Source: Gammaproteobacteria bacterium (GTDB taxonomy: Bacteria; Pseudomonadota; Gammaproteobacteria; SZUA-152). From it: a stretch of DNA of 44,142 bases. The stretch spans positions 1 to 44,142 of the forward strand of contig JAKISS010000023.1 in the NCBI GenBank assembly GCA_021648485.1, given 5' to 3'. A model generated the notes under the pieces. That model worked only from the letters and a program-made list of their open reading frames with translations. It was not told where the DNA came from and did no database searches. How positions within the stretch are numbered: the stretch's first letter is position 1; the number at the start of each line of letters is the position of its first letter. Below, one piece after another: positions 36,070 through 44,142 of the stretch. A program made the position numbers and the translations under genes.

Positions 36070-37386
36070 TTGACTATTGAATTAACAGACAAGCCGGGCT
36101 CGCCCGATGTCATTCCGCGGCCTGAGCATATCATTACTCGGGCGAATATCTGCGAGAGCGCATTAAAAGTATTGTACCGCCTCAAGGCCGCTGGTTTTGA
36201 GGCTTTTCTGGTGGGCGGCGGAGTGCGTGATCTATTACTGGGGCGCGAACCCAAAGATTTTGATATCGCCACAAATGCACTTCCTGAAGAAGTGACCGGA
36301 CTGTTTCGTAACAGTCGCCTTATTGGCCGACGCTTCAAATTAGTGCATGTGCGTTTTGGCCGTGAGGTTATCGAAGTGGCCACTTTTCGCAGTGGCCACG
36401 ATGCAGCCAGTGACGATATGGGGCGCATGGAAGACGGCATGATTCTGCGCGATAACGTTTATGGTAATCTGGAAGACGATGCCTGGCGTCGTGATTTCAC
36501 CATTAATTCTCTGTATTACGATATTCGTGATTTTTCGGTGGTGGATTACACCGGTGGAGTGAGTGATCTGGAAAAAGGCGTGTTGCGCATCATTGGTGAC
36601 GCTGAACAACGTTATTTGGAAGACCCGGTACGCATGCTGCGCGCAGTGCGTTTTGCCGCCAAACTGGGTTTTCGTATTCATGCTGACAGTGAAGCACCTA
36701 TCGCCAGGCTGGGAGATCGATTGGAAGCGGTACCTGCGGCACGCTTGTTTGATGAAATGCTTAAGCTATTCCTTTCCGGCTACGCAGTGGAAACTTTTGA
36801 ACTGTTGCGCCACTACGACTTGTTCCGTTACCTGTTTCCTGAAACCGATGCCTGTCTGGCAAAAGAGGAAAAAGGCTTTCCACACATGTTGGTGGCCAAA
36901 GGGCTGCTCAACACCGATGACCGGGTAGCCGAAGACAAACCAGTAACCCCGGCCTATCTGTTTGCCGTGTTATTGTGGGAACCTGTGCGAGAACGTGCTG
37001 AATCCCTGCTGGCTGAGGGATTCAGTGAGGTTCAGTCCTTGCAAAGGGCTGGCGACGAAGTGATTGCTGCACAGACTCAGCGCGTTTCACTACCCAAGCG
37101 GTTCAGCCTGCAGACCCGCGAAATCTGGACAATGCAGGCGCGGCTTAAACGACGTAACGGCAAACGAGCGGAGCGCCTGTTTGCCCAAGCCCGCTTTCGC
37201 GCCGCCTATGACTTTTTACTGCTACGTGCAGACACGGGTGAAGACGAACTTCAGTCACTGGCTGACTGGTGGACGGAGTACCAGGAGGTCAATATGGATA
37301 ATCGGGTCAATATGGCACAGCAGGTGCCCTCAGGGGGTGCCCGGAAAAAACGTCGCCGCCGCCGCAAAAAAGTAGCCCAGGGATAA
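36070..37386 (+). CDS. pcnB: Poly(A) polymerase I
   Basis: A 438-residue enzyme that adds 3' poly(A) tails to RNA and so promotes decay. The nucleotidyltransferase motif is VGGGVRDLLLGREPKDFDIATNA, followed by RRDFTINSLYYDIRDF and EDPVRMLRAVRFAAKLGF. The C-terminus is strongly basic (KKRRRRRKK), as in E. coli PcnB. No ATG or GTG is available in frame between the upstream stop at 36025-36027 and the conserved region, so a TTG at 36070 is used. An ATT at 36076 is another option. It is the first gene of a tight run with folK, dgk-like, panB and panC. Confidence 0.94.
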   Translation: MTIELTDKPGSPDVIPRPEHIITRANICESALKVLYRLKAAGFEAFLVGGGVRDLLLGREPKDFDIATNALPEEVTGLFRNSRLIGRRFKLVHVRFGREVIEVATFRSGHDAASDDMGRMEDGMILRDNVYGNLEDDAWRRDFTINSLYYDIRDFSVVDYTGGVSDLEKGVLRIIGDAEQRYLEDPVRMLRAVRFAAKLGFRIHADSEAPIARLGDRLEAVPAARLFDEMLKLFLSGYAVETFELLRHYDLFRYLFPETDACLAKEEKGFPHMLVAKGLLNTDDRVAEDKPVTPAYLFAVLLWEPVRERAESLLAEGFSEVQSLQRAGDEVIAAQTQRVSLPKRFSLQTREIWTMQARLKRRNGKRAERLFAQARFRAAYDFLLLRADTGEDELQSLADWWTEYQEVNMDNRVNMAQQVPSGGARKKRRRRRKKVAQG

Positions 37387-37394
37387 CCTGAAAC

Positions 37395-37907
37395 ATGACC
37401 GTTGCCTACGTGGGTCTGGGCAGTAATCTGGCCCGGCCTGAAACTCAGTTACGCACTGCGCTGATCGAATTTGATACATTACCGCAGAGCCGTTGTCTGG
37501 CACATTCCTCTTTATATCGCAGCCCGCCGATGCTGGCCCCCGGGCAGCTCAACAATCAACCCGACTACCTCAACGCCGTAGCCGCACTGGATACCGGACT
37601 GAGTCCCATGGCGCTACTGGCTGCCTTGCAAAACCTGGAAAATCAACACCATCGGCAGCGTGCAAAACGTTGGGGGCCACGCACACTGGACCTCGATCTT
37701 CTGTTATTTGGTGATGAAATAATTGACCGGCCCGAACTCACCGTACCCCACCCGGGGCTGTATGAACGCAACTTCGTGCTGTATCCTTTGGCAGAATTAC
37801 TGGCCGAACAAGCGGAGCATTTGCTCATTCCCGGCAAAGGAACCCTGGCCAGCTTACTGGCGGCTTGCCCGCGCGGTGAGCTGGAAAAGTTAAATTCTAT
37901 TCCTTAA
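37395..37907 (+). CDS. folK: 6-hydroxymethyl-7,8-dihydropterin pyrophosphokinase
   Basis: A 170-residue HPPK that transfers pyrophosphate from ATP to the pterin in folate synthesis. Starts MTVAYVGLGSNLARPETQL. The signatures are QNLENQHHRQRAKRWGPRTLDLDLLLFG and PHPGLYERNFVLYPL, with the two metal-binding Asp in DLDL. Eight bases separate it from pcnB. The same pcnB-folK pairing is common in Gammaproteobacteria. Residues and length are normal. Confidence 0.96.
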   Translation: MTVAYVGLGSNLARPETQLRTALIEFDTLPQSRCLAHSSLYRSPPMLAPGQLNNQPDYLNAVAALDTGLSPMALLAALQNLENQHHRQRAKRWGPRTLDLDLLLFGDEIIDRPELTVPHPGLYERNFVLYPLAELLAEQAEHLLIPGKGTLASLLAACPRGELEKLNSIP

Positions 37908-37931
37908 CATAACAGTAGAGTCAGACGTACC

Positions 37932-38585
37932 ATGAGTGCTGTGGATATTCCCCGTTACATTGTTATTGAAGGTCCCATTGGCGTGGGGAAAACCAGTCTT
38001 GCCAAACGGCTTGCGGAAGACTTTGGTGGCGAACTGCTACTGGAAGGTGTAGAAGAAAATCCTTTTCTGGAACGTTTTTATCGTAACCCCCGGCACGCAG
38101 CGCTGCCCACCCAATTATTTTTCCTGTTTCAGCGTGCCCAGCAAATTCAGGCACTGCGCCAGTCCGACATGTTTGCGCCGATACGAATAGCCGATTTCAT
38201 TCTGGAAAAAGACCGTCTGTTTGCCCAGCTGACGCTGGACGACGATGAACTGCAACTTTATGAACAGGTCTACAACAATATTACCGTGGATGCGCCGCAG
38301 CCCGACTTGGTGATTTATTTGCAGGCACCCGTGGACGTGTTGTTAAACCGGGTGCAAAAGCGCGGCCGGGAATACGAGCGTTTTATCGAAACCAACTATC
38401 TGGAACGACTGGTGCAAGCCTATACCCGCTTTTTTTATCATTATTCGGCAACACCCTTATTAATTGTCAATGCGGCGGATATTGATCTGGTCAACAACCA
38501 GCAGGACTATCAATTGCTGGTCGAACACCTGCATAAAACCACCAGTGGCCGCCACTACTTCAATCCCGGTTCGTTTGATCTCTGA
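37932..38585 (+). CDS. Deoxynucleoside kinase family protein
   Basis: A 217-residue kinase of the dNK/dCK/dGK fold. The P-loop is [19 protein letters not shown] (near residue 13), then [14 protein letters not shown] and [13 protein letters not shown] (ERS/DRY-like region). The LID-region arginines are in [11 protein letters not shown]. Such enzymes phosphorylate deoxyadenosine, deoxyguanosine or related nucleosides for salvage. Substrate preference cannot be read from the sequence. It lies 24 nt after folK and 34 nt before panB. Confidence 0.87.
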   Translation: MSAVDIPRYIVIEGPIGVGKTSLAKRLAEDFGGELLLEGVEENPFLERFYRNPRHAALPTQLFFLFQRAQQIQALRQSDMFAPIRIADFILEKDRLFAQLTLDDDELQLYEQVYNNITVDAPQPDLVIYLQAPVDVLLNRVQKRGREYERFIETNYLERLVQAYTRFFYHYSATPLLIVNAADIDLVNNQQDYQLLVEHLHKTTSGRHYFNPGSFDL

Positions 38586-38619
38586 ACCAACAGTCCCCGT
38601 TAGGGTGAGGAAACCCACT

Positions 38620-39414
38620 ATGAGCCGTATTACCACATCCACTTTACGAAAAATGAAACAGACCGGTGAAAAGATCACCTGTCTCACCGCTTACGACGCC
38701 AGCTTCGCGCAAATTCTGGTGGAAGAGGGAGTGGACATTCTCCTCGTGGGCGACTCACTGGGAATGATCCTCCAGGGGAGGGACAGCACCCTGCCAGTCA
38801 CGCTGGATGAAATGATTTATCACACGCAAATGGTGCGCACCACCAGCCAGAATACCCTGGTAATGGCAGACCTGCCGTTTATGAGCTACGCCACCCCGGT
38901 GCAGGCGCTGACCAGCGCAGGCCGTTTAATGAAAGAGGGTGGCGCGCACATGGTCAAACTGGAAGGCGGTGCGCTCATGGTAGAAACAGCAGGCCTTCTG
39001 GCGGAACACGGCATACCGGTATGTGCCCACCTTGGACTGTTACCGCAATCAGTCAATAAACTGGGCGGCTATAAAGTACAGGGGCGTGATGAAAAACAAG
39101 CCGAAGCCATGTTGCTGGATGCGCGTGCCATGGAAGATGCCGGAGTTGACATTTTATTGTTGGAGTGCGTGCCAGCACTGCTGGCCGCAGAAATTACCGC
39201 AGCAGTAGATATACCGGTGATCGGCATTGGCGCAGGCCCGCACTGTGATGCGCAAGTGCTGGTATTGTACGACATGTTAGGTATCACCCCCGGGAAACGC
39301 CCCCGTTTCAGCAAGGATTTTTTACAAGAAGCGGATGATATTCGTGGAGCTGTGCGCGCGTATGTACAAGCCGTCAAAGATGGCAGTTTTCCCGCTGACG
39401 AACATTCTTTTTAG
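38620..39414 (+). CDS. panB: 3-methyl-2-oxobutanoate hydroxymethyltransferase
   Basis: A 264-residue PanB that makes ketopantoate from 2-oxoisovalerate and methylene-THF. The start at 38620 gives [20 protein letters not shown], matching the family, with GTGAGGAAA just before it. The open frame further upstream overlaps the kinase gene and is not used. Motifs are [48 protein letters not shown] and [19 protein letters not shown]. Nine bases separate it from panC. Confidence 0.96.
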   Translation: MSRITTSTLRKMKQTGEKITCLTAYDASFAQILVEEGVDILLVGDSLGMILQGRDSTLPVTLDEMIYHTQMVRTTSQNTLVMADLPFMSYATPVQALTSAGRLMKEGGAHMVKLEGGALMVETAGLLAEHGIPVCAHLGLLPQSVNKLGGYKVQGRDEKQAEAMLLDARAMEDAGVDILLLECVPALLAAEITAAVDIPVIGIGAGPHCDAQVLVLYDMLGITPGKRPRFSKDFLQEADDIRGAVRAYVQAVKDGSFPADEHSF

Positions 39415-39423
39415 CCCCAAACC

Positions 39424-40290
39424 ATGAAAACTATTGATACCGTTACTGGGCTGCGCATCATGGTTGCCCGGTGGCGGGCGAACGGTGAACGTGTCGCCCT
39501 GGTGCCGACCATGGGCAATCTTCATGCCGGACATTTACAGTTAGTCGAGCGGGCCAGAAAAAATGCACATCGCGTCATAGTCAGTATTTTTGTTAACCCC
39601 ATGCAGTTTAGCAATCGCAACGGCGGCGATTTTGAACGTTATCCACGGACTCTTGAGGAAGACGGTAAAAAACTGTCCGCCATGGGTTATCAGCCCGATA
39701 TCATTTTTGCACCCTCAGTGCAGGCGATGTACCCCGCAGGCTTCAAACAGGAAGCCCGCATCGAAGTGCCGGAAATTTCCAATATCCTGTGCGGTGAATT
39801 TCGGCCCGGCCACTTTGTGGGTGTCGCCACCGTAGTGGCGAAACTGTTTAACATGGCACAACCGGATGTAGCGCTATTTGGCGAAAAGGATTTTCAACAG
39901 TTACTGGTGATCCGGCGTTTGGTTGCCGACTTATGTTTCCCCGTTGAAATTATAGGCATACCCACCGTGCGTGAAAAAAATGGCCTGGCCATGAGTTCAC
40001 GCAATGCCTACCTTTCCAGCGAAGAGCGTGAACGCGCCGCCGTGTTATACCAAACCTTGCAACAGGCACAACAGCAAATAGAATCGGGTGAAAGGGATTT
40101 TGCCATGATTCAGGCACAGGCTACTGCAAAGCTAAGTGAAGCAGGGTTCCAGCCGGAGTATTTTGAAATACGTCGAGCGCAGGATTTGCAGCTAGCTACC
40201 GACATGGATGAACAGCAGGTGATACTCGCAGCCGCCTGGCTGGGTGAAGCGCGGCTTATTGACAACATCGTGATGGAAAGCCCGGACTAA
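39424..40290 (+). CDS. panC: Pantothenate synthetase
   Basis: A 288-residue enzyme that joins pantoate and beta-alanine using ATP. The nucleotidyltransferase motifs are VPTMGNLHAGH (HxGH) and GLAMSSRNAYLS (KMSKS-like). VNPMQFSNRNGGDFERYPR and LFGEKDFQQL are also typical. It directly follows panB. No panD (aspartate decarboxylase) is in the window. Its stop abuts the truncated end of the minus-strand radical-SAM pseudogene. Confidence 0.96.
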   Translation: MKTIDTVTGLRIMVARWRANGERVALVPTMGNLHAGHLQLVERARKNAHRVIVSIFVNPMQFSNRNGGDFERYPRTLEEDGKKLSAMGYQPDIIFAPSVQAMYPAGFKQEARIEVPEISNILCGEFRPGHFVGVATVVAKLFNMAQPDVALFGEKDFQQLLVIRRLVADLCFPVEIIGIPTVREKNGLAMSSRNAYLSSEERERAAVLYQTLQQAQQQIESGERDFAMIQAQATAKLSEAGFQPEYFEIRRAQDLQLATDMDEQQVILAAAWLGEARLIDNIVMESPD

Positions 40291-40821
40291 TTTGTAGAAG
40301 TCGTCACTGAGGCTTTTGATATCGGAGTACGCGAGTTCTGCGACATCAATGACGTATTCCAGCCATACGGCAGGCTCCGAATACGTGAAGGCAATGCCGT
40401 CCACACCGTGGCGCAGGGCGGCCTCGACGAGCCGTCTGGGGCTGACGTATGTCGCAGTGGACTGACCCTGCGCCAGCTCATTCAGCGCACGGACTCCCCA
40501 GGAAATCTCCAGATTGTGACAGCCACCACAGCGGAAGTTGCAGCCATAGCTGCCCACCGACATCACCTGTGTTCCGGGTCGAAAATGCCGGACGGGTTTA
40601 TCTTCGATGGGCCCGATGTCGATGGCAGAGAGAATACCGTAGCTGAGATTGTAAAGTGTGCCATGACGATTAACATGCGCCTGGCAGAAACCACGTTAGC
40701 CATGTGCCAATTTACAGCGCCATAGACACAAGTCACACTGAGTGGTGCCGTTGGCGTGGCGGGTTTGCAGCCTGGTTTCGACTAGGCGGTATTGCCCGTG
40801 GTGGTGAATGTTGTGTGTCAT
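40291..40821 (-). pseudogene. Decayed AmmeMemoRadiSam-type radical SAM gene
   Basis: Reading from ATG 40821 gives the family's cysteine-rich N-terminus (QCDLCLWRCKLAHG), then an in-frame TAA at 40698-40696, then RGFCQAHVNRHGTLYNLSYG. A CX3CX2C radical SAM motif follows in GSYGCNFRCGGCHNLEIS, and then GIAFTYSEPAVWLEYVIDVAELA. From there it jumps straight to YSDIKSLSDDFYK. In intact homologues a stretch of roughly 30-40 residues (a VTNGY-type segment) lies between these blocks, so an internal deletion is likely. The remaining C-terminal third is missing, because panC begins there on the other strand. One premature stop, one deletion and one truncation together support a dead gene. Confidence 0.8.
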
Positions 40822-40907
40822 TGGTCAGTATTTTCGTTACCGGAAGGATATTTGGTGATTATAGTGTGTTTTGTGGGCGTTGATTGCCAGATTGGTGTGC
40901 TTCGGGC

Positions 40908-40936
40908 TTGACTCGGTGAGGGTCAGCCGCTTTAAT
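40908..40936 (+). promoter_or_regulatory. Probable promoter of tRNA-Phe
   Basis: TTGACT (40908-40913), a 17-nt spacer, and TTTAAT (40931-40936). Each box matches five of six consensus bases. A GC-rich discriminator (ACGCACCCC) follows, as in growth-rate-regulated stable RNA promoters. The mature tRNA starts 15 nt later. Confidence 0.72.
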
Positions 40937-40950
40937 ACGCACCCCAAGTT

Positions 40951-41026
40951 GGCCGGATAGCTCAGTCGGTAGAGCAGTGGATTGAAAATCCTCGTGTCGG
41001 TGGTTCGATTCCACCTCCGGCCACCA
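40951..41026 (+). tRNA. tRNA-Phe (anticodon GAA)
   Basis: A 76-nt cloverleaf with encoded CCA. The acceptor stem is GGCCGGA/TCCGGCC, the anticodon loop TTGAAAA (anticodon GAA), and the T arm GGTGG-TTCGATT-CCACC. Very similar to E. coli tRNA-Phe. The anticodon stem GTGGA/TCCTC holds a T28-T42 mismatch. Most homologues have a pair there. Confidence 0.97.
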
Positions 41027-41210
41027 TTCAAATCAAGCAAGTTACTCCCCATTCCCGTATTCCAGCGAGAGTCGATGATTTTAGCGGGAGAAGTCGCTGC
41101 GGTGTTATTTTTGCGTGGAAGAGCGCTTCTGCAATGTGGGTAACCCATTTATTGCCGCCATTAAGGTGGTAGACTGCGCCGATGTTCTTGTTACTTGACC
41201 GAATCCTGAA

Positions 41211-41633
41211 ATGACCGGCCCCATCATTGCGGCCTTTTTGACGTATTTGTTGATGCTGGCGGCGTTTAAGTGGCGTCACTTGCGACGTTTTCATATGTCG
41301 GTAATGGTTTTTATCATCTGTTTCGATGTGGCTATGCCTTTTTATCTGGTGGCCACACGAGATTGGAAAACACGGCTGATTGACAACGGCGATATCCTTT
41401 CATTTGGTGTGTGGATGCATTTCGGGTTGATTATCACCCTGTATGTGCTGTATGTGATTCAGGTGCAGACGGTATTGAAGATGTTGCGCTCGTCAAAACA
41501 GGCTATGGATCCAGAGGAGCTGGCGGCGGCGCGTCGTGACCATCGCTCGCAGGGTATCGGTATTTTACTGGCGCGAGGGTTGGTGATTGTCACGGGTGCT
41601 ATATTGGCTGACCCTAATGTATCCGCAGAATGA
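41211..41633 (+). CDS. Small four-helix membrane protein, unknown function
   Basis: A 140-residue protein with four hydrophobic segments: about 3-19 (GPIIAAFLTYLLMLAAFKW), 29-49 (MSVMVFIICFDVAMPFYLVA), 66-88 (GVWMHFGLIITLYVLYVIQV) and 115-133 (GIGILLARGLVIVTGAIL). Several histidines sit at membrane edges (WRHLRRFH, WMHFG), a layout that recalls DUF420-like heme or copper-linked proteins. I cannot confirm that family. It begins 184 nt after tRNA-Phe and has no close partner. No strong SD precedes the ATG at 41211. Confidence 0.68.
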   Translation: MTGPIIAAFLTYLLMLAAFKWRHLRRFHMSVMVFIICFDVAMPFYLVATRDWKTRLIDNGDILSFGVWMHFGLIITLYVLYVIQVQTVLKMLRSSKQAMDPEELAAARRDHRSQGIGILLARGLVIVTGAILADPNVSAE

Positions 41634-42210
41634 CGGGTTCTCCACTGTCATTAAGTTAAGCATATTTGGCCAAAAAACGGGGCTGCCATTTCTTACAGCC
41701 TAAATTAACATGTCTCCGCATTTGACTCCGCTCGTTCGTCATTTGTCAGGAGGGGTGTTAACACCCGCCTAGCTTTTGCTGCTCTCTTTTCTATTATTCT
41801 TCCTTCCGCGTGAATAAGGCTGTTTCCGGCCAGAAAATCCAAAGCGACAAAATTTATTAATTGGGTGTTTTTTATCCAAGAGGTTGCAAGGGCGTAATTT
41901 AAAGAGCGCAACGTTGTATCTTTTTCTTTGATTTGCGCGTTTTGTGCCTGCCAGCTGCGCTACAACAATCATTTCGGTTGTGAGGGCTTTCTGTTTTTTA
42001 ATACCCGTGCATTTGTGTCAGTATTGGTTAGGGGGATTCATGTGAGCTTATTGGTTTTTGCTCATAACCTATGCTTCAGGTTTATTTAAGTATTGGGAAA
42101 TATTCTTGTCGTGCGTAAAGCATATTAGATCTGTATTGCTCACTTGTTTTTTAGAGGAGCAAAAAAACAGGCTTCCATCTGCCCGACAAACAAAACAAGG
42201 AGAAAGCATA
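41634..42210. other. Gene-poor stretch before the carbonic anhydrase gene
   Basis: 577 nt without a supported gene. A perfect 14-bp palindrome (GGGTGTTAACACCC) lies at 41753-41766, and a GCGCAA / TTGCGC inverted pair lies near 41908-41939. Short open frames on both strands lack start signals and family resemblance. The carbonic anhydrase transcript must start in this region, but I see no clear promoter boxes. Confidence 0.45.
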
Positions 42211-42969
42211 ATGATTAAAACCATATCAACAGTAGTTTCTTTTGCTGCCATTATTACTTCCGTACCCATGGGCGCGATTGCTGGCGGTGGTCATAACAGT
42301 GGTTGGGGGTACACTGGTCATGCTGGCCCTGAGCATTGGGCTAATATCAGTGAGGAGTTTGCGCTTTGCGGCAAAGGCAAAGAACAATCGCCGATTAACA
42401 TCAGTGATGCAAAAATATCAAACTTGCCTGCTATTCAGTTTGATTACAAATCCGGTAGTCTGGAAATTCTCAATAATGGCCATACCATTCAAGTGAATGA
42501 TACTGCTGGTAGTAATATCACTGTGGGAGGAGAAAAATATAAACTGTTGCAGTTTCACTTTCACACGCCCAGTGAAAATATCGTGGACGGTAAAGTTTTT
42601 CCCAAAGAGATGCACCTGGTGCATAAAAATGCCAAAGGGCAGCTGGCAGTGGTGAGTGTGCTCACCAAGGCGGGTGCTAAAAATACGGCGCTGGATAAAA
42701 TTTGGGCACATATGCCGAGTAAAGCGGGTGATAAAAAAATGTTGGCATCGGTAAATGTTAATGCCGCTGAACTATTGCCGACTGACCGTAGCTATTACAG
42801 TTTCAAAGGTTCGTTAACCACTCCGCCCTGTAGTGAAGGTGTAAAGTGGATGGTGTTGAAAATGCCTATTGAAGCGTCTAATACACAGATCAAGCAGTTT
42901 GCCGAGGTCATTGGCAGTAATGCCCGTCCTGTGCAGCCTGTTCACGCACGGGAACTGAGTGTGATGTGA
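42211..42969 (+). CDS. Periplasmic alpha-type carbonic anhydrase
   Basis: A 252-residue enzyme that interconverts CO2 and bicarbonate. ATG 42211 has AAGGAGAAAGC ideally spaced before it. An open frame of 51 codons upstream is ignored. A signal peptide (MIKTISTVVSFAAIITSVPMG) leads into WGYTGHAGPEHW, then GKGKEQSPINI. Zinc ligands are His116 and His118 (QFHFHTPSEN) and His135 (KEMHLVH). SLTTPPCSEGVKWMV carries the conserved Thr. Active-site residues are intact. Monocistronic, with its own terminator. It could supply bicarbonate for carbon fixation or adjust periplasmic pH. Confidence 0.95.
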   Translation: MIKTISTVVSFAAIITSVPMGAIAGGGHNSGWGYTGHAGPEHWANISEEFALCGKGKEQSPINISDAKISNLPAIQFDYKSGSLEILNNGHTIQVNDTAGSNITVGGEKYKLLQFHFHTPSENIVDGKVFPKEMHLVHKNAKGQLAVVSVLTKAGAKNTALDKIWAHMPSKAGDKKMLASVNVNAAELLPTDRSYYSFKGSLTTPPCSEGVKWMVLKMPIEASNTQIKQFAEVIGSNARPVQPVHARELSVM

Positions 42970-43031
42970 TTTGCTGATGTAAAATGAGAAGTATAGCGAA
43001 CCCCTTGCATCTTTAAGTGGTAGATCAAAAG

Positions 43032-43058
43032 CCGCGTCCAATCCGGGCGCGGTTTTTT
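43032..43058 (+). terminator. Rho-independent terminator after the carbonic anhydrase gene
   Basis: CCGCGTCC (43032-43039) pairs with GGGCGCGG (43045-43052), including one G-T pair, around a 5-nt loop, and is followed by six T (43053-43058). Confidence 0.88.
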
Positions 43059-43111
43059 CAGCAACATGTTAATGTTTTTGGGACATCTGTTTTTTTATTC
43101 AGGCTTGCTGC

Positions 43112-44142
43112 TTATGCCAGATAACGTGCGAGTAACCCCAGGCTGCCGGAATTTTGTTCATTACCCTGTGCCTCCCAGGGGATCAATACTTGGTGGCCGC
43201 TGCCGGGGGCTACGTCCATTGGCTGATTTTTAAGATTACTCATGTGTGACAACACCACATCACGATTGCCATCAGGATGGATTAATTGCAATGTGTCACC
43301 CACGGAAAATTTATTTTTTACTTCGACTTCGGCTAATCCACGCTTCCTGTCGATGCGGATAATCTCGCCGACAAATTGTTGTTTGCTACTGCGTGAATGT
43401 CCAGCGAGATAATTTTGTGTTTCGTGGCTATGGTGGCGTTCGTAAAAACCATCAGTATAACCACGATTAGCCAGTCCTTCGAGTACACCCAATAACTGTG
43501 GATCAAGCGCTTTTCCATCAACGGCATCATCAATGGCTTGTCGATAAACCTGTGCGGTGCGTGCGGCATAATAATGTGATTTGGTGCGGCCTTCGATTTT
43601 GAGGCAATCGATACCTATCTCTATCAGTTGTTGCACATGCTCCACTGCACGCAGATCTTTTGAATTCATGATGTAAGTGCCGTGCTCGTCTTCTTCCATG
43701 ACCATGAGTTCTCCGGGACGACCGGGTTCTTCGATGAGTACGGGCTGGTCGGCAGCAGGGTGTCGGGGAGCGCCGCCGCAGGCGGCACTGTTGGTGGATG
43801 CATTGGCCTTTACCGGTGTGGCAATGTGCAGGTCGCCTGTGGCATCTTCCGTGGCGGGGGAGACGTTGTAATCCCAACGGCAGGAGTTGGTACAGGTGCC
43901 CTGATTGGGGTCACGGTGATTAAAATAGCCTGACAACAGGCAGCGGCCTGAATAAGCGATGCATAATGCGCCGTGTACAAACACTTCCAGTTCGGTGTCC
44001 GGGCATTGCTGGCGAATTTCGGCGATTTCATCCAGGGATAATTCTCGTGAGAGAATCACCCGCTCAATGCCTAGCGAGTGCCAGAATTGCACAGCGGCGT
44101 AATTGACCGTGTTGGCCTGAACTGACAGGTGAATAGGCATCT
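43112..44142 (-). CDS. trhP: TrhP (YegQ) U32-family tRNA hydroxylation protein, 5' end outside window
   Basis: 343 codons are visible. The reading frame runs off the right edge, so about the first hundred residues are missing. The first visible Met (in MPIHLSVQANTVNYA) is internal in homologues. The U32 peptidase signature is ELEVFVHGALCIAYSGRCLLSG, followed by FNHRDPNQGTCTNSCRW with conserved cysteines. EDEHGTYIMNSKDLRA, LKIEGRTKSHYYAARTAQVYR and the C-terminal beta-barrel (VEVKNKFSVGDTLQL) also match. E. coli TrhP makes 5-hydroxyuridine at tRNA position 34 with prephenate-derived cofactors. Both sides of the Cys cluster look normal. Confidence 0.93.
   Translation of the reverse strand, partial: MPIHLSVQANTVNYAAVQFWHSLGIERVILSRELSLDEIAEIRQQCPDTELEVFVHGALCIAYSGRCLLSGYFNHRDPNQGTCTNSCRWDYNVSPATEDATGDLHIATPVKANASTNSAACGGAPRHPAADQPVLIEEPGRPGELMVMEEDEHGTYIMNSKDLRAVEHVQQLIEIGIDCLKIEGRTKSHYYAARTAQVYRQAIDDAVDGKALDPQLLGVLEGLANRGYTDGFYERHHSHETQNYLAGHSRSSKQQFVGEIIRIDRKRGLAEVEVKNKFSVGDTLQLIHPDGNRDVVLSHMSNLKNQPMDVAPGSGHQVLIPWEAQGNEQNSGSLGLLARYLA

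Noticed and set aside
40837-41148. 103-codon minus-strand frame across tRNA-Phe
   Set aside because: It reads through the tRNA on the antisense strand and matches no family. Such frames opposite tRNAs are common artefacts.
41745-41910. Possible integron attC site (TTAACACCCGCCTAGC resembling the end of Vibrio repeats)
   Set aside because: No properly spaced partner arm with GTTRRRY and RYYYAAC core sites was found, and no cassette gene or integrase is nearby.
42058-42210. Upstream extension of the carbonic anhydrase
   Set aside because: It would place 51 residues before a good signal peptide, and the strong AAGGAG site marks ATG 42211.

Overview
The window is a 44 kb chromosomal segment of a gammaproteobacterium. 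The evidence is a spc/alpha ribosomal protein run in Gammaproteobacteria order, a uvrA / YajR-type transporter / ssb block, a pcnB-folK-panB-panC block, E. coli-like tRNAs with encoded CCA, and a YegQ/TrhP-type U32 protein. Base composition is moderate and coding density is high. I cannot name the genus. The YeeE/YedE-type sulfur transporter, periplasmic alpha carbonic anhydrase and Vibrio-type flagellar ring genes would fit a free-living aquatic organism, possibly a sulfur oxidiser, but that is inference.

Layout. (1) 1-9054, plus strand: most of the spc operon (end of rpsQ?, rplN, rplX, rplE, rpsN, rpsH, rplF, rplR, rpsE, rpmD, rplO, secY, rpmJ), then the alpha operon (rpsM, rpsK, rpsD, rpoA, rplQ), closed by a strong terminator. 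(2) 9055-12438: a two-half YeeE/YedE membrane transporter, tRNA-Lys(UUU) and release factor 3 (prfC). (3) 12461-19893: two minus-strand secreted DUF1566 proteins, divergent from gspC-gspD-gspE-gspF of a type II secretion system. The run stops after gspF, so the pseudopilins and GspL/M are not here. (4) 19894-22465: a gene-poor stretch, a small two-helix membrane protein and an orphan Wzz-like chain-length protein. (5) 22466-27517: uvrA, divergent from a yajR-like exporter gene followed by ssb. (6) 27682-27856: a MITE-like inverted-repeat element flanked by a 5-bp direct repeat. (7) 27867-35924: a small lipoprotein and a MotY-like gene, divergent from flgT, then a PilZ gene, a stand-alone receiver, an HD-GYP phosphodiesterase response regulator and a 943-residue hybrid histidine kinase. 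This looks like a flagellar motor and c-di-GMP signalling neighbourhood. (8) 35912-40290: tRNA-Glu(CUC), whose 3' end overlaps the kinase stop, then pcnB, folK, a deoxynucleoside kinase, panB and panC. (9) 40291-44142: a decayed radical-SAM gene, tRNA-Phe, a small membrane protein, an alpha carbonic anhydrase and the 3' part of trhP.

Most of the window is conserved housekeeping DNA. The less ordinary parts are the MITE-like element with its apparent target duplication, the radical-SAM pseudogene (internal stop, internal deletion and truncated end), the motor-ring plus c-di-GMP cluster, the kinase/tRNA overlap, and the DUF1566 pair beside a partial type II secretion locus. I did not find a CRISPR array, prophage, transposase gene or obvious defence system.
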